Positions 1-8,518 of a DNA stretch of 64,000 nucleotides are shown piece after piece. How positions within the stretch are numbered: the first letter of the stretch is position 1; the number at the start of each line of letters is the position of its first letter. Source of the DNA: Antrihabitans spumae (GTDB lineage Bacteria; Actinomycetota; Actinomycetes; Mycobacteriales; Mycobacteriaceae); assembly GCF_043944905.1 (NCBI RefSeq), contig NZ_JBIMSN010000003.1, forward strand, positions 124,001 through 188,000. The letters are read 5' to 3'. The position numbers and the translations under genes are program-made. The notes beneath the pieces were generated by a model that saw only the letters and a list, made by a program, of their open reading frames with translations, searched no databases and was not told the DNA's origin.

Positions 1-215
1 CGGTGTCGTTGCTGCAAACCCGAGAGTTGGTCCTCACCGGTGTGTTTCGATATGCCAACACCTGGCCGACGGCCCGTGAACTCGTGGAGGCGGGATCCGT
101 CGATCTGGACTCGATGGTCACGCACAGATTCACCCTCGATCAGGTCGCCGACGCGCTCGCTGCTGACCGGATCGAAGGCAGTATCAAAGCAGTCGTCGAT
201 GTAGCAGGGAGGTAG
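1..215 (+). CDS. Zinc-dependent polyol dehydrogenase, C-terminal fragment (runs off window start)
   Basis: The open frame enters from the left edge and ends at TAG 213-215, leaving about 71 residues. The tail (ELVLTGVFRYANTWPTAREL, then HRFTLDQVADALAADR, ending KAVVDV) is the C-terminal pattern of medium-chain zinc alcohol dehydrogenases of the sorbitol/xylitol type: a hydrophobic strand, a catabolic-domain helix and the closing strand. The catalytic zinc residues lie outside the window. Only two bases separate it from the mannitol dehydrogenase gene, so they are probably co-transcribed and work on the same class of polyol. The exact substrate cannot be told from this fragment. Confidence 0.8.
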   Translation, partial: VSLLQTRELVLTGVFRYANTWPTARELVEAGSVDLDSMVTHRFTLDQVADALAADRIEGSIKAVVDVAGR

Positions 216-217
216 CA

Positions 218-1720
218 ATGGCCGCGGTGGTCGATCGAAAGTCGGGTTCGGTGCGACTCGACGCAAAGTCGGTCGCGCAGTTCGCCGATTCGGTGTCGGT
301 GCCGACCTACGACCGTTCCGAGATCACGGTCGGCATAGTGCATTTCGGCGTCGGTGGTTTCCACCGTGCACACCAGGCGATGTACGTCGATGCGCTGCTC
401 GAACGCGGCGGCGCTCGGGACTGGGGCATCTGCGGGGTCGGTGTACTCCCGTCGGATCGAACTATGCGCGACGTGCTGGCCGCGCAGGACTGCCTCTACA
501 CGCTGGCGGTGACTGCTCCCGACGGTTCGTGGACGGCGCGCGTGATCGGGTCGATCGTCGAATACCTCTATGCTCCGGACGATCCGGAGAAGGTGATCGC
601 GACGATGGCGAACGAGGCGACCCGCATCGTCTCCTTGACCATCACTGAAGGCGGCTACAACTTCTCGGCGACGACGGGCGAGTTCGACGCGGACAATCCG
701 GCCATCGTTGCCGACCTGGTGCCGAATGCCGTCCCTGCAACAACTTTCGGCTACGTCATCGAGGCGCTCGCTCGCCGTCGGGCGCGCGGTCTCCCTCCGT
801 TCACGATCATGTCCTGCGACAACATCGAGGGCAACGGCCACATCGCGCGGTCGACGTTCACGGCGTTCGCACGGCTGCGAGACCCCGATCTCGCAAACTG
901 GATCGAGACCGAGGGCGCGTTTCCGAACTCGATGGTCGACCGCATCACGCCGGCGACGACGGCTGCGACGACCGCGGAGATCGCAGAGCGGTACGGCATC
1001 GACGACGCCTGGCCGGTAGCGACCGAACCGTTCACCCAATGGGTGCTCGAAGACTCCTTCACACTCGGCCGCCCCGACTTCGACAGTGTCGGTGTGCAAC
1101 TCGTCGACGATGTCGCGCCGTACGAGTTGATGAAACTCAGGTTGCTCAACGCCAGCCATCAATCGATGTGCTACTTCGGCTATCTGAGTGGTTACCGACT
1201 TGTGCACGAGGTCGCCCAGGATCCGCTGTTCGCGCGATTCCTGTTGCGGTACATGGACAACGAGGCGACGCCGACGCTGCGGCCGGTACCCGGCGTCGAC
1301 CTCGACGAATACAAGCACACCCTGATCGAGCGCTTCTCGAACGCGTCCGTGCGCGATACCGTTGCCCGGCTGTGTGCCGAATCGTCCGATCGAATTCCGA
1401 AGTGGCTGCTGCCTGTCATCAGGCACCAGCTCGAGTCCGGCGGCGAGATCACCTGCGCGGCAGCGGTTGTGGCAAGTTGGGCAAGGTACGCCGAGGCCGT
1501 GGACGAGGAAGGTGAACCGATCACCATCGTCGACCAACTGCGCGATCGACTGATGCCGCTCGCCGCGTCGCAACACGAGGACCCCACCGCATTTCTCACC
1601 GATCGAGCGGTGTTCGGCGACCTGATCGACGAGCCTAGGTTCGTCGAGGCCTACCTGGCCGGCCTCGATTCGCTGCACACAATCGGCGCACGAGCGACGG
1701 TGGCACAACTAGCCGAGTAG
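218..1720 (+). CDS. Mannitol 2-dehydrogenase family protein
   Basis: 500 residues, normal length for the long-chain polyol dehydrogenase family that oxidises mannitol or D-arabitol to fructose or xylulose with NAD. The N-terminal nucleotide-binding pattern (GIVHFGVGGFHRAHQ, residues about 40-55) and the family signature with catalytic Lys, Asn and His (MKLRLLNASHQ, about residue 307-317) are both present. An AGGGAGG Shine-Dalgarno at 206-212 fixes the ATG at 218. It follows a polyol dehydrogenase by 2 bp and converges on xylulokinase with a 12-bp overlap of the 3' ends. Together they suggest oxidation of mannitol/arabitol/xylitol to a ketose that is then phosphorylated. Mannitol versus arabitol preference is not decided by the sequence. 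Confidence 0.9.
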   Translation: MAAVVDRKSGSVRLDAKSVAQFADSVSVPTYDRSEITVGIVHFGVGGFHRAHQAMYVDALLERGGARDWGICGVGVLPSDRTMRDVLAAQDCLYTLAVTAPDGSWTARVIGSIVEYLYAPDDPEKVIATMANEATRIVSLTITEGGYNFSATTGEFDADNPAIVADLVPNAVPATTFGYVIEALARRRARGLPPFTIMSCDNIEGNGHIARSTFTAFARLRDPDLANWIETEGAFPNSMVDRITPATTAATTAEIAERYGIDDAWPVATEPFTQWVLEDSFTLGRPDFDSVGVQLVDDVAPYELMKLRLLNASHQSMCYFGYLSGYRLVHEVAQDPLFARFLLRYMDNEATPTLRPVPGVDLDEYKHTLIERFSNASVRDTVARLCAESSDRIPKWLLPVIRHQLESGGEITCAAAVVASWARYAEAVDEEGEPITIVDQLRDRLMPLAASQHEDPTAFLTDRAVFGDLIDEPRFVEAYLAGLDSLHTIGARATVAQLAE

Positions 1721-3115
1721 CGGCGACCCGTCGGTCAGCTCGCGGACCGACCCGTACCGCTCCCTGATCTCGGGCGTCGCGACACCGTCGTACACGGTCG
1801 CCGTCGCGTGGGTCCAGCGCGGCGGTTCAACGTTGCCCGACAACGCCCACGCAGCTTGTCGAGCAGCACCATCGGCGACGTATTCGCCCGGTTCGGGAAC
1901 GGCGACGGGAACACCGAAAATCGTAGGCGCGAGTTCGCAAATCGCTGTGGAGCGCGCGCCGCCGCCGACGAGCAGCACGCGGTCGGTCCGCACACCCTGG
2001 TGCCGCAGTCGGTCGATGCCGTCTGCAAGCCCGCACAGCAGCCCCTCGACCGCGGCCCTCGCCAGATGGCCTGGAGTCGAATTGTGTTGCCGTAGTCCGT
2101 GTATCGCGCCGGTTGCAGCAGGACGATTGGGGGTCCGCTCACCTTCGAGGAAGGGAACGAGCACCAAGCCTTCGCTCGCCGAGGCCAACGCCAGCTCTGC
2201 CAAACGGGCATGGTCGACGCCGAGCAGCTTCGCCATGGCGTCGAGCACCGGCGCACCGTTCAGTGTGCACAGCAGTGGCAGCTGCCGTCCGGTCGCGTCG
2301 GCGAACGCGGCGACCTCACCCGAGGCGTCGTTCGGCGTCACCGTCGAGACGGCGGACACCACGCCGGATGTTCCGATCGATACGACCACATCGCCGTCGC
2401 GGGCGTCGAGCGCAAGCGCGGCTGCGGCGTTGTCACCGGTACCCGGACCGAGTGCCGCGCCTGTCGACGAAGCCCGGCCGACCACCTCCGACGGACCCGC
2501 GACCCGGGGTAGCAGCGGCTCGCGTCCGCGCAGAGCGAGACTCAGCAGATCGGTTCGGTAGGCGTTCGTCGCGGCCGAGAAGTAGCCGGTGCCGCTCGCG
2601 TCACCCCGGTCGGTCGTCAACGTGTCCAGACCCGCAGCACCCGTGAGCTGCCAGGTCAGCCAGTCGTGCGGCAGGCAGACCGCTGCGGTCCGGTCGGCGG
2701 CGTCGGGTTCGTTGTCGGCAAGCCAGCGCAGTTTGGCTGCCGTTATCGCGGCGACCGGAACCACACCGACCGCATCGGTCCAGGCCTGCGCGCCACCGAG
2801 GTCGCTCACGAGGTCGGCAGCCGAGGAGGCTGAGCGGGTGTCGTTCCACAGCAGTGCGGGCCGGACGACCGCGCCGTCGGCGTCGAGGCAGATCATGCCG
2901 TGTTGTTGGGCTCCGACAGAGATGGCGTCGACGTCGTCGAGGCCGCCCGCGTCGGCGATCGCCTCGGCCATCGCGTCCGCCCAGTGTTGAGGGTCGACCT
3001 CGGTGCCGGGCGGGTGTTTGGCGCGTCCGGAGCGCACGAGAGCGCCGGTCGCGGCGTCGCGGACGACGACCTTGCAGGACTGGGTTGACGAATCGATACC
3101 GGCGACGAGAGTCAC
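1709..3115 (-). CDS. xylB: Xylulokinase (FGGY carbohydrate kinase)
   Basis: 468 residues, FGGY family. The N-terminal phosphate motif DSSTQSCK (residues 8-15), the substrate region GAQQHGM, the conserved GDNAAAAL containing the catalytic Asp, and the C-terminal GGGARS adenosine motif can all be read. The combination and length fit xylulokinase, which phosphorylates D-xylulose for the pentose phosphate pathway in the cytosol; ribulokinases and glycerol kinases have different substrate loops. GTG start at 3113-3115. It converges with the mannitol dehydrogenase gene, overlapping it by 12 bp, so it is transcribed separately although it belongs to the same pathway. A palindromic repeat lies just upstream. 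Confidence 0.9.
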   Translation of the reverse strand: MTLVAGIDSSTQSCKVVVRDAATGALVRSGRAKHPPGTEVDPQHWADAMAEAIADAGGLDDVDAISVGAQQHGMICLDADGAVVRPALLWNDTRSASSAADLVSDLGGAQAWTDAVGVVPVAAITAAKLRWLADNEPDAADRTAAVCLPHDWLTWQLTGAAGLDTLTTDRGDASGTGYFSAATNAYRTDLLSLALRGREPLLPRVAGPSEVVGRASSTGAALGPGTGDNAAAALALDARDGDVVVSIGTSGVVSAVSTVTPNDASGEVAAFADATGRQLPLLCTLNGAPVLDAMAKLLGVDHARLAELALASASEGLVLVPFLEGERTPNRPAATGAIHGLRQHNSTPGHLARAAVEGLLCGLADGIDRLRHQGVRTDRVLLVGGGARSTAICELAPTIFGVPVAVPEPGEYVADGAARQAAWALSGNVEPPRWTHATATVYDGVATPEIRERYGSVRELTDGSPLLG

Positions 3116-3140
3116 CCCACGAGCGTAGGCGGCTCCGCCG

Positions 3141-3202
3141 CTCGTGAGTCTTTTCGGAGGTCAGAACCTGAAGAAAAGACTCACGAGGCGCGGAGCGCCC
3201 TA
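3141..3202. repeat. Long palindromic intergenic repeat, copy 1
   Basis: Arms CTCGTGAGTCTTTTC (3141-3155) and its exact complement (3173-3187) enclose a 17-base centre in which the inner stem has decayed. A conserved tail (GCGCNNAGNGCCCTA, 3188-3202) follows; its last three bases are the stop codon of the sixA gene on the minus strand. The same element, with a perfect 21-bp stem, occurs at 43242-43302. Confidence 0.9.
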
Positions 3203-3694
3203 TCTTGGAATATGAAACGCAACCAGCTCGGCGAGGCCGGTATCGAGCTGGTACCACGGCAGATCGAATTCCAGGATCGCCAGCGCAGAGGTGGGGAACT
3301 TCTTGCTGACCTGCTCGGCGGGCGGTGAACTGCGATTCGAGGCCAGTTCCCATGTGGTGTACGGCATGCCGGGCGCATGGCCGAGGATCAGCAGCGTCGA
3401 AACAGCGTCGTCGACACCGTGCACAAGATCGATCAGTTGATGCGGCGATGCGCCGTAGATCGTCTCGTCGAAGCGGGTCGGGGCGTCTAGCTTGGTCGCG
3501 ATCAACGTCTCCCGAGTGCGCAGCGATGTCGAGCACAGGATCCCGTCGACGGGCGGTTGATGCTCTCGCAACCAGTCGCCGGCAAGTGCGGCTTCGCGTT
3601 GCCCACGAGGTGCGAGGGGACGCTCGTGATCTCCGATCCCGGTCGGATATGCGGACTTGCCGTGCCGCATGAGGATCAGTACTCGCCGTGTCAT
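3200..3694 (-). CDS. sixA: SixA-type phosphohistidine phosphatase (histidine phosphatase family)
   Basis: 164 residues. The N-terminal LILMRHGKSAYP carries the RHG phosphate-binding and catalytic His of the branch-1 histidine phosphatases; further conserved points are the SxxxRTxET stretch (STSLRTRETL) and the second His in LILGHAPGM. Length and the HxxRPL-like ERPLAPRG segment fit the short SixA subgroup, which removes phosphate from phosphohistidine in small proteins. ATG start at 3692-3694. The stop codon is the end of the palindromic repeat at 3141-3202. It is monocistronic in appearance; the target protein cannot be inferred. Confidence 0.85.
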   Translation of the reverse strand: MTRRVLILMRHGKSAYPTGIGDHERPLAPRGQREAALAGDWLREHQPPVDGILCSTSLRTRETLIATKLDAPTRFDETIYGASPHQLIDLVHGVDDAVSTLLILGHAPGMPYTTWELASNRSSPPAEQVSKKFPTSALAILEFDLPWYQLDTGLAELVAFHIPR

Positions 3695-3803
3695 ACGAAC
3701 ACGGTATGCGCCCGATACTCGTGCGGCACACTTGAGGAGACAATGTTCAAACTATGGTCACCCTGACCTACTCGACGATTGATTGCACGACGAGGATCGA
3801 CAC

Positions 3804-5468
3804 ATGGCCTACGTGATCACCCAGCAGTGCTGCAACGATGCGAGCTGCATCTCCGAATGCCCTGTCGACTGCATTCGGCCGACACCGGAGCAACGAGAAT
3901 TCGACAGCACCGAGATGCTCTACATCGACCCCGACACGTGCATCGACTGCGGCGCCTGCGTCGACGCCTGCCCGGTCGACGCGATCTTCTCCGAAGACGA
4001 GTTGTCGGCGTCGCTAGCGCGATTCAAGGATGTCAACGCCGCCTGGTTCGAGCGGCATCCGCTGGAGCCGGACGTCTCGCCTCTCGTCATCCCGGTTCGT
4101 CCGCCGAAATCTCTCGGCACGCTGCGGGTCGCGGTTGTGGGTGCGGGTCCGGCTGCGTGTTACGCCGCCGAGAATCTACTGATGCGCGCCGACGTCGAGA
4201 TCGAAATGCTCGAAAAGCTGCCGACCCCATGGGGTCTGGTTCGTGCTGGTGTCGCGCCGGACCATCCTGGCACCAAGGGTGTCAGCGCGATGTTCGAATC
4301 GGCGTTCAAGCGCGAGACGTTTCAGTATCACCTCAACGTCGAGGTCGGCAAGCACATCAGCCACGACGAGTTGCTCGAGCATCATCACGCCGTGGTCTAC
4401 GGCGTCGGCGCGTCCAGCGACCGGCGGCTCGACATCCCAGGTGAGGACCTGCAAGGTTGCCACGCCGCAACGGAATTCGTCGCCTGGTACAACGGCCATC
4501 CCGATTACGCCGACCACACCTTCGACCTGTCGGGCGAGCGTGCCGTCATCGTCGGCAATGGCAACGTCGCCCTCGATGTCGCTCGTGTCCTGACGCTCAG
4601 CGTCGACGACCTCGCCAAGACCGATATCGCCGACCATGCACTGGAAGCGTTACGGCACAGCAATATTCGTGAAGTTGTGTTGCTCGGCCGCCGTGGACCC
4701 GCGCAGGCCGCCTACACCTCGTCGGAGTTCCTGGCGCTCGCGTACCTGAAGGACATCGACATCGTGATCGACGAAAACGATGTGGTGCTGGATGCTGCGA
4801 GCCAGGCGATCGTGGACGATCGCGAGACCGAGCCGCCGATCAAGCTGAAGGTGCAACTTGCCGGCGAGTATGCGGGCAAGCCAGTCGATCCAGGCCGCAA
4901 GCGAATTGTGTTCCGTTACCTGGTATCTCCCGTCGAGGTTCTCGGTACCGACCGAGTCGAGGGCATCCGCGTCGTCGAGAACGAACTCGATGCCGACCTC
5001 GCCGCTGTAGCGACGGACCGGACGGAGACGATCGAGACGTCGCTCGTCATCAGATCGATCGGCTACAAAGGGCTGCCTATCGATTCGTTGCCGTTCGACG
5101 ATCGCCGTGGTGTCGTGCCCAACGACAAGGGCAGGGTGCTCGGCGACGACGGAGCTCCGGTTCCGGGTGTGTACGTGACGGGCTGGATCAAGCGTGGCGC
5201 ACGCGGGATCATCGGCTCCAACAAGACCGACGCCGAACAGACGGTCGCGCAGATCTTGGCCGACTTCGAGGCCGGCGTACTCGCGAAGCCGGCGAAAGAT
5301 CGTGCGGCACTGCAGAAACTCCTGGCGAGTCGGCAGTCGGACGTGGTCGACCGCGCGGGCTGGCGTGCCATCGATCAGGCAGAGCGGCAGCAAGGCAAAG
5401 CAGCCGGCAGGCCGCGGGTCAAGTTCACCTCGGTTGCCGAGATGATCGACGTCGCGAGAAAGGGCTGA
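3804..5468 (+). CDS. fprB: Ferredoxin / ferredoxin--NADP+ reductase fusion, FprB type (copy A)
   Basis: 554 residues. The N-terminus is a 7Fe-type ferredoxin (CCNDASCISECPVDC, then CIDCGACVDACPVDA); the rest is an adrenodoxin-reductase-like flavoprotein with FAD motif VAVVGAGPAACYAAE, NADP motif VIVGNGNVALDVAR, LGRRGPAQAAY, and the C-terminal GWIKRGARGIIGSNK. This is the architecture of mycobacterial FprB: NADPH electrons pass via FAD to the attached iron-sulfur domain and on to an oxygenase. The ATG at 3804 is preferred to a TTG 21 bases upstream because MAYVITQQCC aligns with the start of the paralogue at 54235-55971 (MPHVVTQSCC). It converges with a thioesterase gene two bases away, an arrangement repeated at 53.5-56 kb. 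No oxygenase gene is adjacent here. Confidence 0.9.
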   Translation: MAYVITQQCCNDASCISECPVDCIRPTPEQREFDSTEMLYIDPDTCIDCGACVDACPVDAIFSEDELSASLARFKDVNAAWFERHPLEPDVSPLVIPVRPPKSLGTLRVAVVGAGPAACYAAENLLMRADVEIEMLEKLPTPWGLVRAGVAPDHPGTKGVSAMFESAFKRETFQYHLNVEVGKHISHDELLEHHHAVVYGVGASSDRRLDIPGEDLQGCHAATEFVAWYNGHPDYADHTFDLSGERAVIVGNGNVALDVARVLTLSVDDLAKTDIADHALEALRHSNIREVVLLGRRGPAQAAYTSSEFLALAYLKDIDIVIDENDVVLDAASQAIVDDRETEPPIKLKVQLAGEYAGKPVDPGRKRIVFRYLVSPVEVLGTDRVEGIRVVENELDADLAAVATDRTETIETSLVIRSIGYKGLPIDSLPFDDRRGVVPNDKGRVLGDDGAPVPGVYVTGWIKRGARGIIGSNKTDAEQTVAQILADFEAGVLAKPAKDRAALQKLLASRQSDVVDRAGWRAIDQAERQQGKAAGRPRVKFTSVAEMIDVARKG

Positions 5469-5470
5469 CG

Positions 5471-6256
5471 TCAGTCCGTGCTGTCCGTCAGTGGCGCGAC
5501 CCGGGCGACAGCGCGCACGTCGTTGTCGACGACATACCAAAGTTTGAGTGTCGGTGTCCCGGTGCGCCCGTCGCCGCCTTCGAGGCGAGTCCGGATCGAT
5601 ACCGACTCGCGCGGAAAGATCGGCGCGATGTACTCCAGCACGGCGCGATGCGGAACGGCGACCAGTTTCGGCAGGTCGAGCAGACGCTCTTCGATGGCGT
5701 GCCAGTACGCCGCGTTGTTGAGGTGATTGAACTGGTCGATGTCGGTCGCGCGTAGCCAGAACGTGGTGTCGCGCTCCGACTCCGGAGGTGGCGGTTCGGC
5801 CAGCCACGGCCGCCACCGCAACCTGTGCTGGTCGGTTGTCTGAGCAAGGTAGCCGAGGCCCTCGTCGCTGATGCGCGTGGGCAGACCGGTCTTCTCGCTG
5901 ATGTTGATCCAGAAACCTTCGGACTCGATGAGGCCGCCACCAGGACTGTTGATGCTGACCCGCATGTTGGTCCAGCGGGTCGACATGCCCGAGCACCACC
6001 GTCGCAACTCCACGACGTCGGGCCAGACAACGGGTCGAAGCACATCGACGACGGTGCGACGAACGACCCAGAACGGATCCGTCGATGCGAAGAAGGTGGA
6101 CTGCAGGTTCTCCCAGGCGATGTCTTGCAGGTATCGCGCCGCGCCATCGAGTCGGAGCCGGTTGTCGGGATCGACGTCGGCTGCGCGCACTGGCCATGAC
6201 GAAGTGAATCCCAACCCGTCAGCTGGTGGCGGGGCTAGCGGCTGGTCGAGTGACAC
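5471..6256 (-). CDS. Acyl-ACP thioesterase-like (double hot-dog) protein, copy A
   Basis: 261 residues from GTG 6256. The pattern RLDGAARYLQDIAWENL followed by WVVRRTVVDV and, in the second half, ATDIDQFNHLNNAAYWHAIEE is that of the acyl-ACP thioesterase family: two hot-dog domains that hydrolyse long-chain acyl thioesters. The GTG start is chosen because a GAGGAG lies 7 bases upstream and SLDQPLAPPPADG then aligns with the N-terminus of the paralogue at 53490-54233; the longer frame to 6325 has no homologous extension. The stop lies 2 bp from the fprB stop. The substrate, ACP or CoA thioester, is not known. Confidence 0.85.
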   Translation of the reverse strand: MSLDQPLAPPPADGLGFTSSWPVRAADVDPDNRLRLDGAARYLQDIAWENLQSTFFASTDPFWVVRRTVVDVLRPVVWPDVVELRRWCSGMSTRWTNMRVSINSPGGGLIESEGFWINISEKTGLPTRISDEGLGYLAQTTDQHRLRWRPWLAEPPPPESERDTTFWLRATDIDQFNHLNNAAYWHAIEERLLDLPKLVAVPHRAVLEYIAPIFPRESVSIRTRLEGGDGRTGTPTLKLWYVVDNDVRAVARVAPLTDSTD

Positions 6257-6383
6257 TGGTCGGCTCCTCGTGATCCGCGGTGTCGGTGCGTTGTCCCCAT
6301 GAACTTTACGGGGCAATCGCGACATAGCATCGATCAGGACAACCTAGACACAGGTAACAGTCCGACCCGTGAACGGAGATCGA

Positions 6384-7352
6384 GTGCGCGCAATCCAGGT
6401 GACCAGCCTCACTGGGCCCGCAGGAATCGAGTTCGGCGAAGTGCCCGAGCCCGTGACGACCGGCATGGTGTCCATTCAGGTTCGTGCTGTCGGCGTGTGC
6501 TTTCCGGATCTGCTCGTCAGTTACGGCAAGTACCAGATGCGACCCGATCCGCCCTTCGTCCCGGGTTCGGAGATTGCGGGTGTGGTCACGGCGGCGCCCG
6601 AAGTCAGCGAGTTCGCCGTCGGTCAGCGTGTGCTTGCGACGCTGCCCTTCCTGGGTGGTTACGCGGAACGCGCAGCGGCACCGGAGCAGCTGGTGCTCCC
6701 GCTGCCCGACGAGCTGTCGTTCGCCGAAGGCGCGTCGATGATCATCAACTATCAGACGATGGAGTTCGCCTACCTGCGACGGGCGAAGTTGGTCGCGGGG
6801 GAGACGGTTGTGGTGCTCGGCGCCGCGGGCGGAGTCGGCACCGCCGCAATTCAACTCGCGAAGGCACACGGTGCGCGGGTGATTGCGGTCGTTCGTCGCG
6901 ACAGTGCGGACGACTTCCTGCGCTCGCTCGGCGCGGACGAAGTGGTCCGATTGGCGCCCGGCTGGGATGGGGTCGTTCGAGAACTAGCCGGCGACGACGG
7001 GGTCGCGGTAGTTGTCGATCCCGTTGGTGGCGATGCGTTCGACGACGCCGTGCGCGTGCTGAAGCCGGAGGGTCGGCTGGTGGTCATCGGTTTCGCGGGT
7101 GGTTCGATTCCGACCGTCAAGATCAATCGTGTGCTCTTCCGCAACATCAGCATTGTCGGGGCCGCCTGGGGCGAATTCTTGCGGCACGACCTCGGTGCGG
7201 TCAGAGAGGTGCACGATTCGCTGACTCGATTGGTTGCCGCCGGTTTGCGTCCCGTTGTGCAGGCGACGTACCCGCTCGCCGACGCGGCGCAGGCACTGCT
7301 CGATCTCGAAGAGGGTCGAGTACTCGGTAAGGCCGTGCTAGCGGTCGACTGA
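6384..7352 (+). CDS. Zinc-free NADPH:quinone oxidoreductase-like MDR protein
   Basis: 322 residues, medium-chain dehydrogenase/reductase of the QOR group. It lacks the zinc-binding cysteine cluster and has the NADPH motif LGAAGGVGTAAIQLAKAHG around residue 145, preceded by INYQTMEFAYLRRAKL. It probably reduces quinones or enoyl/alkenal substrates in the cytosol using NADPH. GTG at 6384 (MRAIQVTSLTGP) is preferred over GTG 6369 because GGAG at 6375-6378 sits 5 bases upstream and this N-terminus is typical of the family. It is divergent from the thioesterase and converges with a PaaI-like gene whose stop codon directly follows. Confidence 0.87.
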   Translation: MRAIQVTSLTGPAGIEFGEVPEPVTTGMVSIQVRAVGVCFPDLLVSYGKYQMRPDPPFVPGSEIAGVVTAAPEVSEFAVGQRVLATLPFLGGYAERAAAPEQLVLPLPDELSFAEGASMIINYQTMEFAYLRRAKLVAGETVVVLGAAGGVGTAAIQLAKAHGARVIAVVRRDSADDFLRSLGADEVVRLAPGWDGVVRELAGDDGVAVVVDPVGGDAFDDAVRVLKPEGRLVVIGFAGGSIPTVKINRVLFRNISIVGAAWGEFLRHDLGAVREVHDSLTRLVAAGLRPVVQATYPLADAAQALLDLEEGRVLGKAVLAVD

Positions 7353-7772
7353 TCAAGCAGCCTTCTCGATCAGCTTGGTCGTACCTTGGGCCGCCGCAAC
7401 CAAGACAGGTGCCCGGTCGGCCTCGTCCGAGTAGATCTCGCAGTGGCACAACGCCTGTCGACGAGTAGCACTGATCACCTTCGCTTCGGCGCGCAACGTC
7501 GTGCCTGCCGCTGGGCGGAGATAGGTGATCGTGAAGCCTGCGGTCAGAACGTTCGGGCCGAGCACCGAACCGGCGGCGAACGTCAGCACGTTGTCCGCCG
7601 CGTAGGCGAGGACGCCACCGTGGACGAGACCGAACTGCTGCCGCAGTTCGTCCCGGATCGGGATCTGCAGGGTTGCTTCGCCCTCGCGGAACAACGTGAT
7701 CCGTCCGCCGACAAGCGAATTGAACGGCTGTCCGGCGAGTATCCGGCGCGCGTCGTCGATGGTGAGGGTCAT
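7353..7772 (-). CDS. PaaI/hot-dog family acyl-CoA thioesterase
   Basis: 139 residues, one hot-dog domain. The signature FGLVHGGVLAYAADN (about residue 47-61), with the HGG turn and helix-borne acid, is that of PaaI-type thioesterases that hydrolyse aryl or medium-chain acyl-CoA. The ATG at 7770-7772 overlaps the TGA of the upstream TetR gene (ATGA) and is preceded by GGAGACC, so the two are translationally coupled. The TetR therefore probably controls this gene together with its own. Confidence 0.87.
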   Translation of the reverse strand: MTLTIDDARRILAGQPFNSLVGGRITLFREGEATLQIPIRDELRQQFGLVHGGVLAYAADNVLTFAAGSVLGPNVLTAGFTITYLRPAAGTTLRAEAKVISATRRQALCHCEIYSDEADRAPVLVAAAQGTTKLIEKAA

Positions 7773-8356
7773 CGGGTCTCCTTGGTGTCCGGTGTCCTGA
7801 TGTCCGGTGCCTTGACGGCCTGCCATGCGGCGTCGGCGAGTACGTCGGCAACGTCGGTCGGATCTTGTTCGAGTTCGCCGCCGAGCCACAGCCGCGAAAA
7901 TTCCTGTGCAGGCCCGAGCCACAGTGCGTAGACGACGTTGAAGTCGAGCGCCTTGACAGCGTCGTAGCCGGCGTGGGTCCGCCACCAGCGCATGGTGTTT
8001 CGGAAGAACTCCACGTTTGCGGCGTTCGATGCCATGCCTGCTGGCTTGGCGCCCATGAGCACCGTGGCGCGCGATCGGTTGCTCGCAACCCAGTGGAGAT
8101 GCTGTGCAACAACAGCTTTGATGCCGTCTTCGGCGGTATCGCTGTCCCGCAGGACGTTCCAGAACTGCTCCTGATAGTCGCCGAGTGCGTGTTCCCAGAC
8201 CTGGCGGTACAGCTGCGATTTGTCGGGAAAGTGGTGATAGAGCGCGCCGACGCTGACGCCGACGTCGGCTCGGATGTCGGACAGCGTCGTGTCGAGGGCG
8301 CCGTGCTCGGCAAAGAGACGCTCTGCGGCAAGAATCAACCGATCTCGAACCTGCAT
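7769..8356 (-). CDS. TetR/AcrR family regulator of the glycerolipid cassette
   Basis: 195 residues from ATG 8356. The N-terminal HTH (RLILAAERLFAEHGALDTTL..IRADVGVSVGALYHHFPDKSQLY) is a canonical TetR domain; the C-terminal ligand domain is not diagnostic. It is divergent from the flavoprotein-lipid kinase-glpD operon and upstream of a thioesterase with an ATGA overlap. A palindrome at 8358-8376, directly upstream of the start, is the obvious operator. A longer start (MPEQNYILF, ATG 8381-8383) would place the operator inside the coding region and is less likely. A TetR gene in the same position next to a flavoprotein, DagK and GlpD is, from memory, also found around Rv2249c-Rv2252 of M. tuberculosis. 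Confidence 0.9.
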   Translation of the reverse strand: MQVRDRLILAAERLFAEHGALDTTLSDIRADVGVSVGALYHHFPDKSQLYRQVWEHALGDYQEQFWNVLRDSDTAEDGIKAVVAQHLHWVASNRSRATVLMGAKPAGMASNAANVEFFRNTMRWWRTHAGYDAVKALDFNVVYALWLGPAQEFSRLWLGGELEQDPTDVADVLADAAWQAVKAPDIRTPDTKETR

Positions 8357-8357
8357 A

Positions 8358-8376
8358 AACAGAATATAGTTCTGTT
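8358..8376. promoter_or_regulatory. Likely TetR operator (7+5+7 palindrome)
   Basis: AACAGAA, spacer TATAG, TTCTGTT: perfect 7-base half-sites with a 5-base spacer, between the TetR start (8356) and the divergent flavoprotein operon (8519). Confidence 0.65.
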
Positions 8377-8518
8377 CTGGCATTCCGGCAAGACGAATCC
8401 GGTGGCGTGCGCCTGCCGTCGGGATCGATACCCTTCGCACGAAAAGTTCGAGAAGCGATCCGAGAACTGCAGGAAGTGCAAGGCTGAACCAAAGATCTGC
8501 AGACCGAAGGAGTATCGA

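Noticed and set aside
140..1708. 522-codon open frame antisense to the mannitol dehydrogenase gene
   Set aside because: Arg/His-rich shadow of a high-G+C gene; no family pattern and no ribosome site, while the plus-strand product has clear motifs.
8358..8376. KstR (cholesterol regulator) site
   Set aside because: Half-sites are AACAGAA/TTCTGTT rather than TAGAAC/GTTCTA, so the local TetR is the better candidate.
7865..8518. N-terminal extension of the AGPS-like flavoprotein frame
   Set aside because: It runs antisense through the TetR gene; GTG 8519 with AAGGAG is the natural start and matches the family N-terminus.
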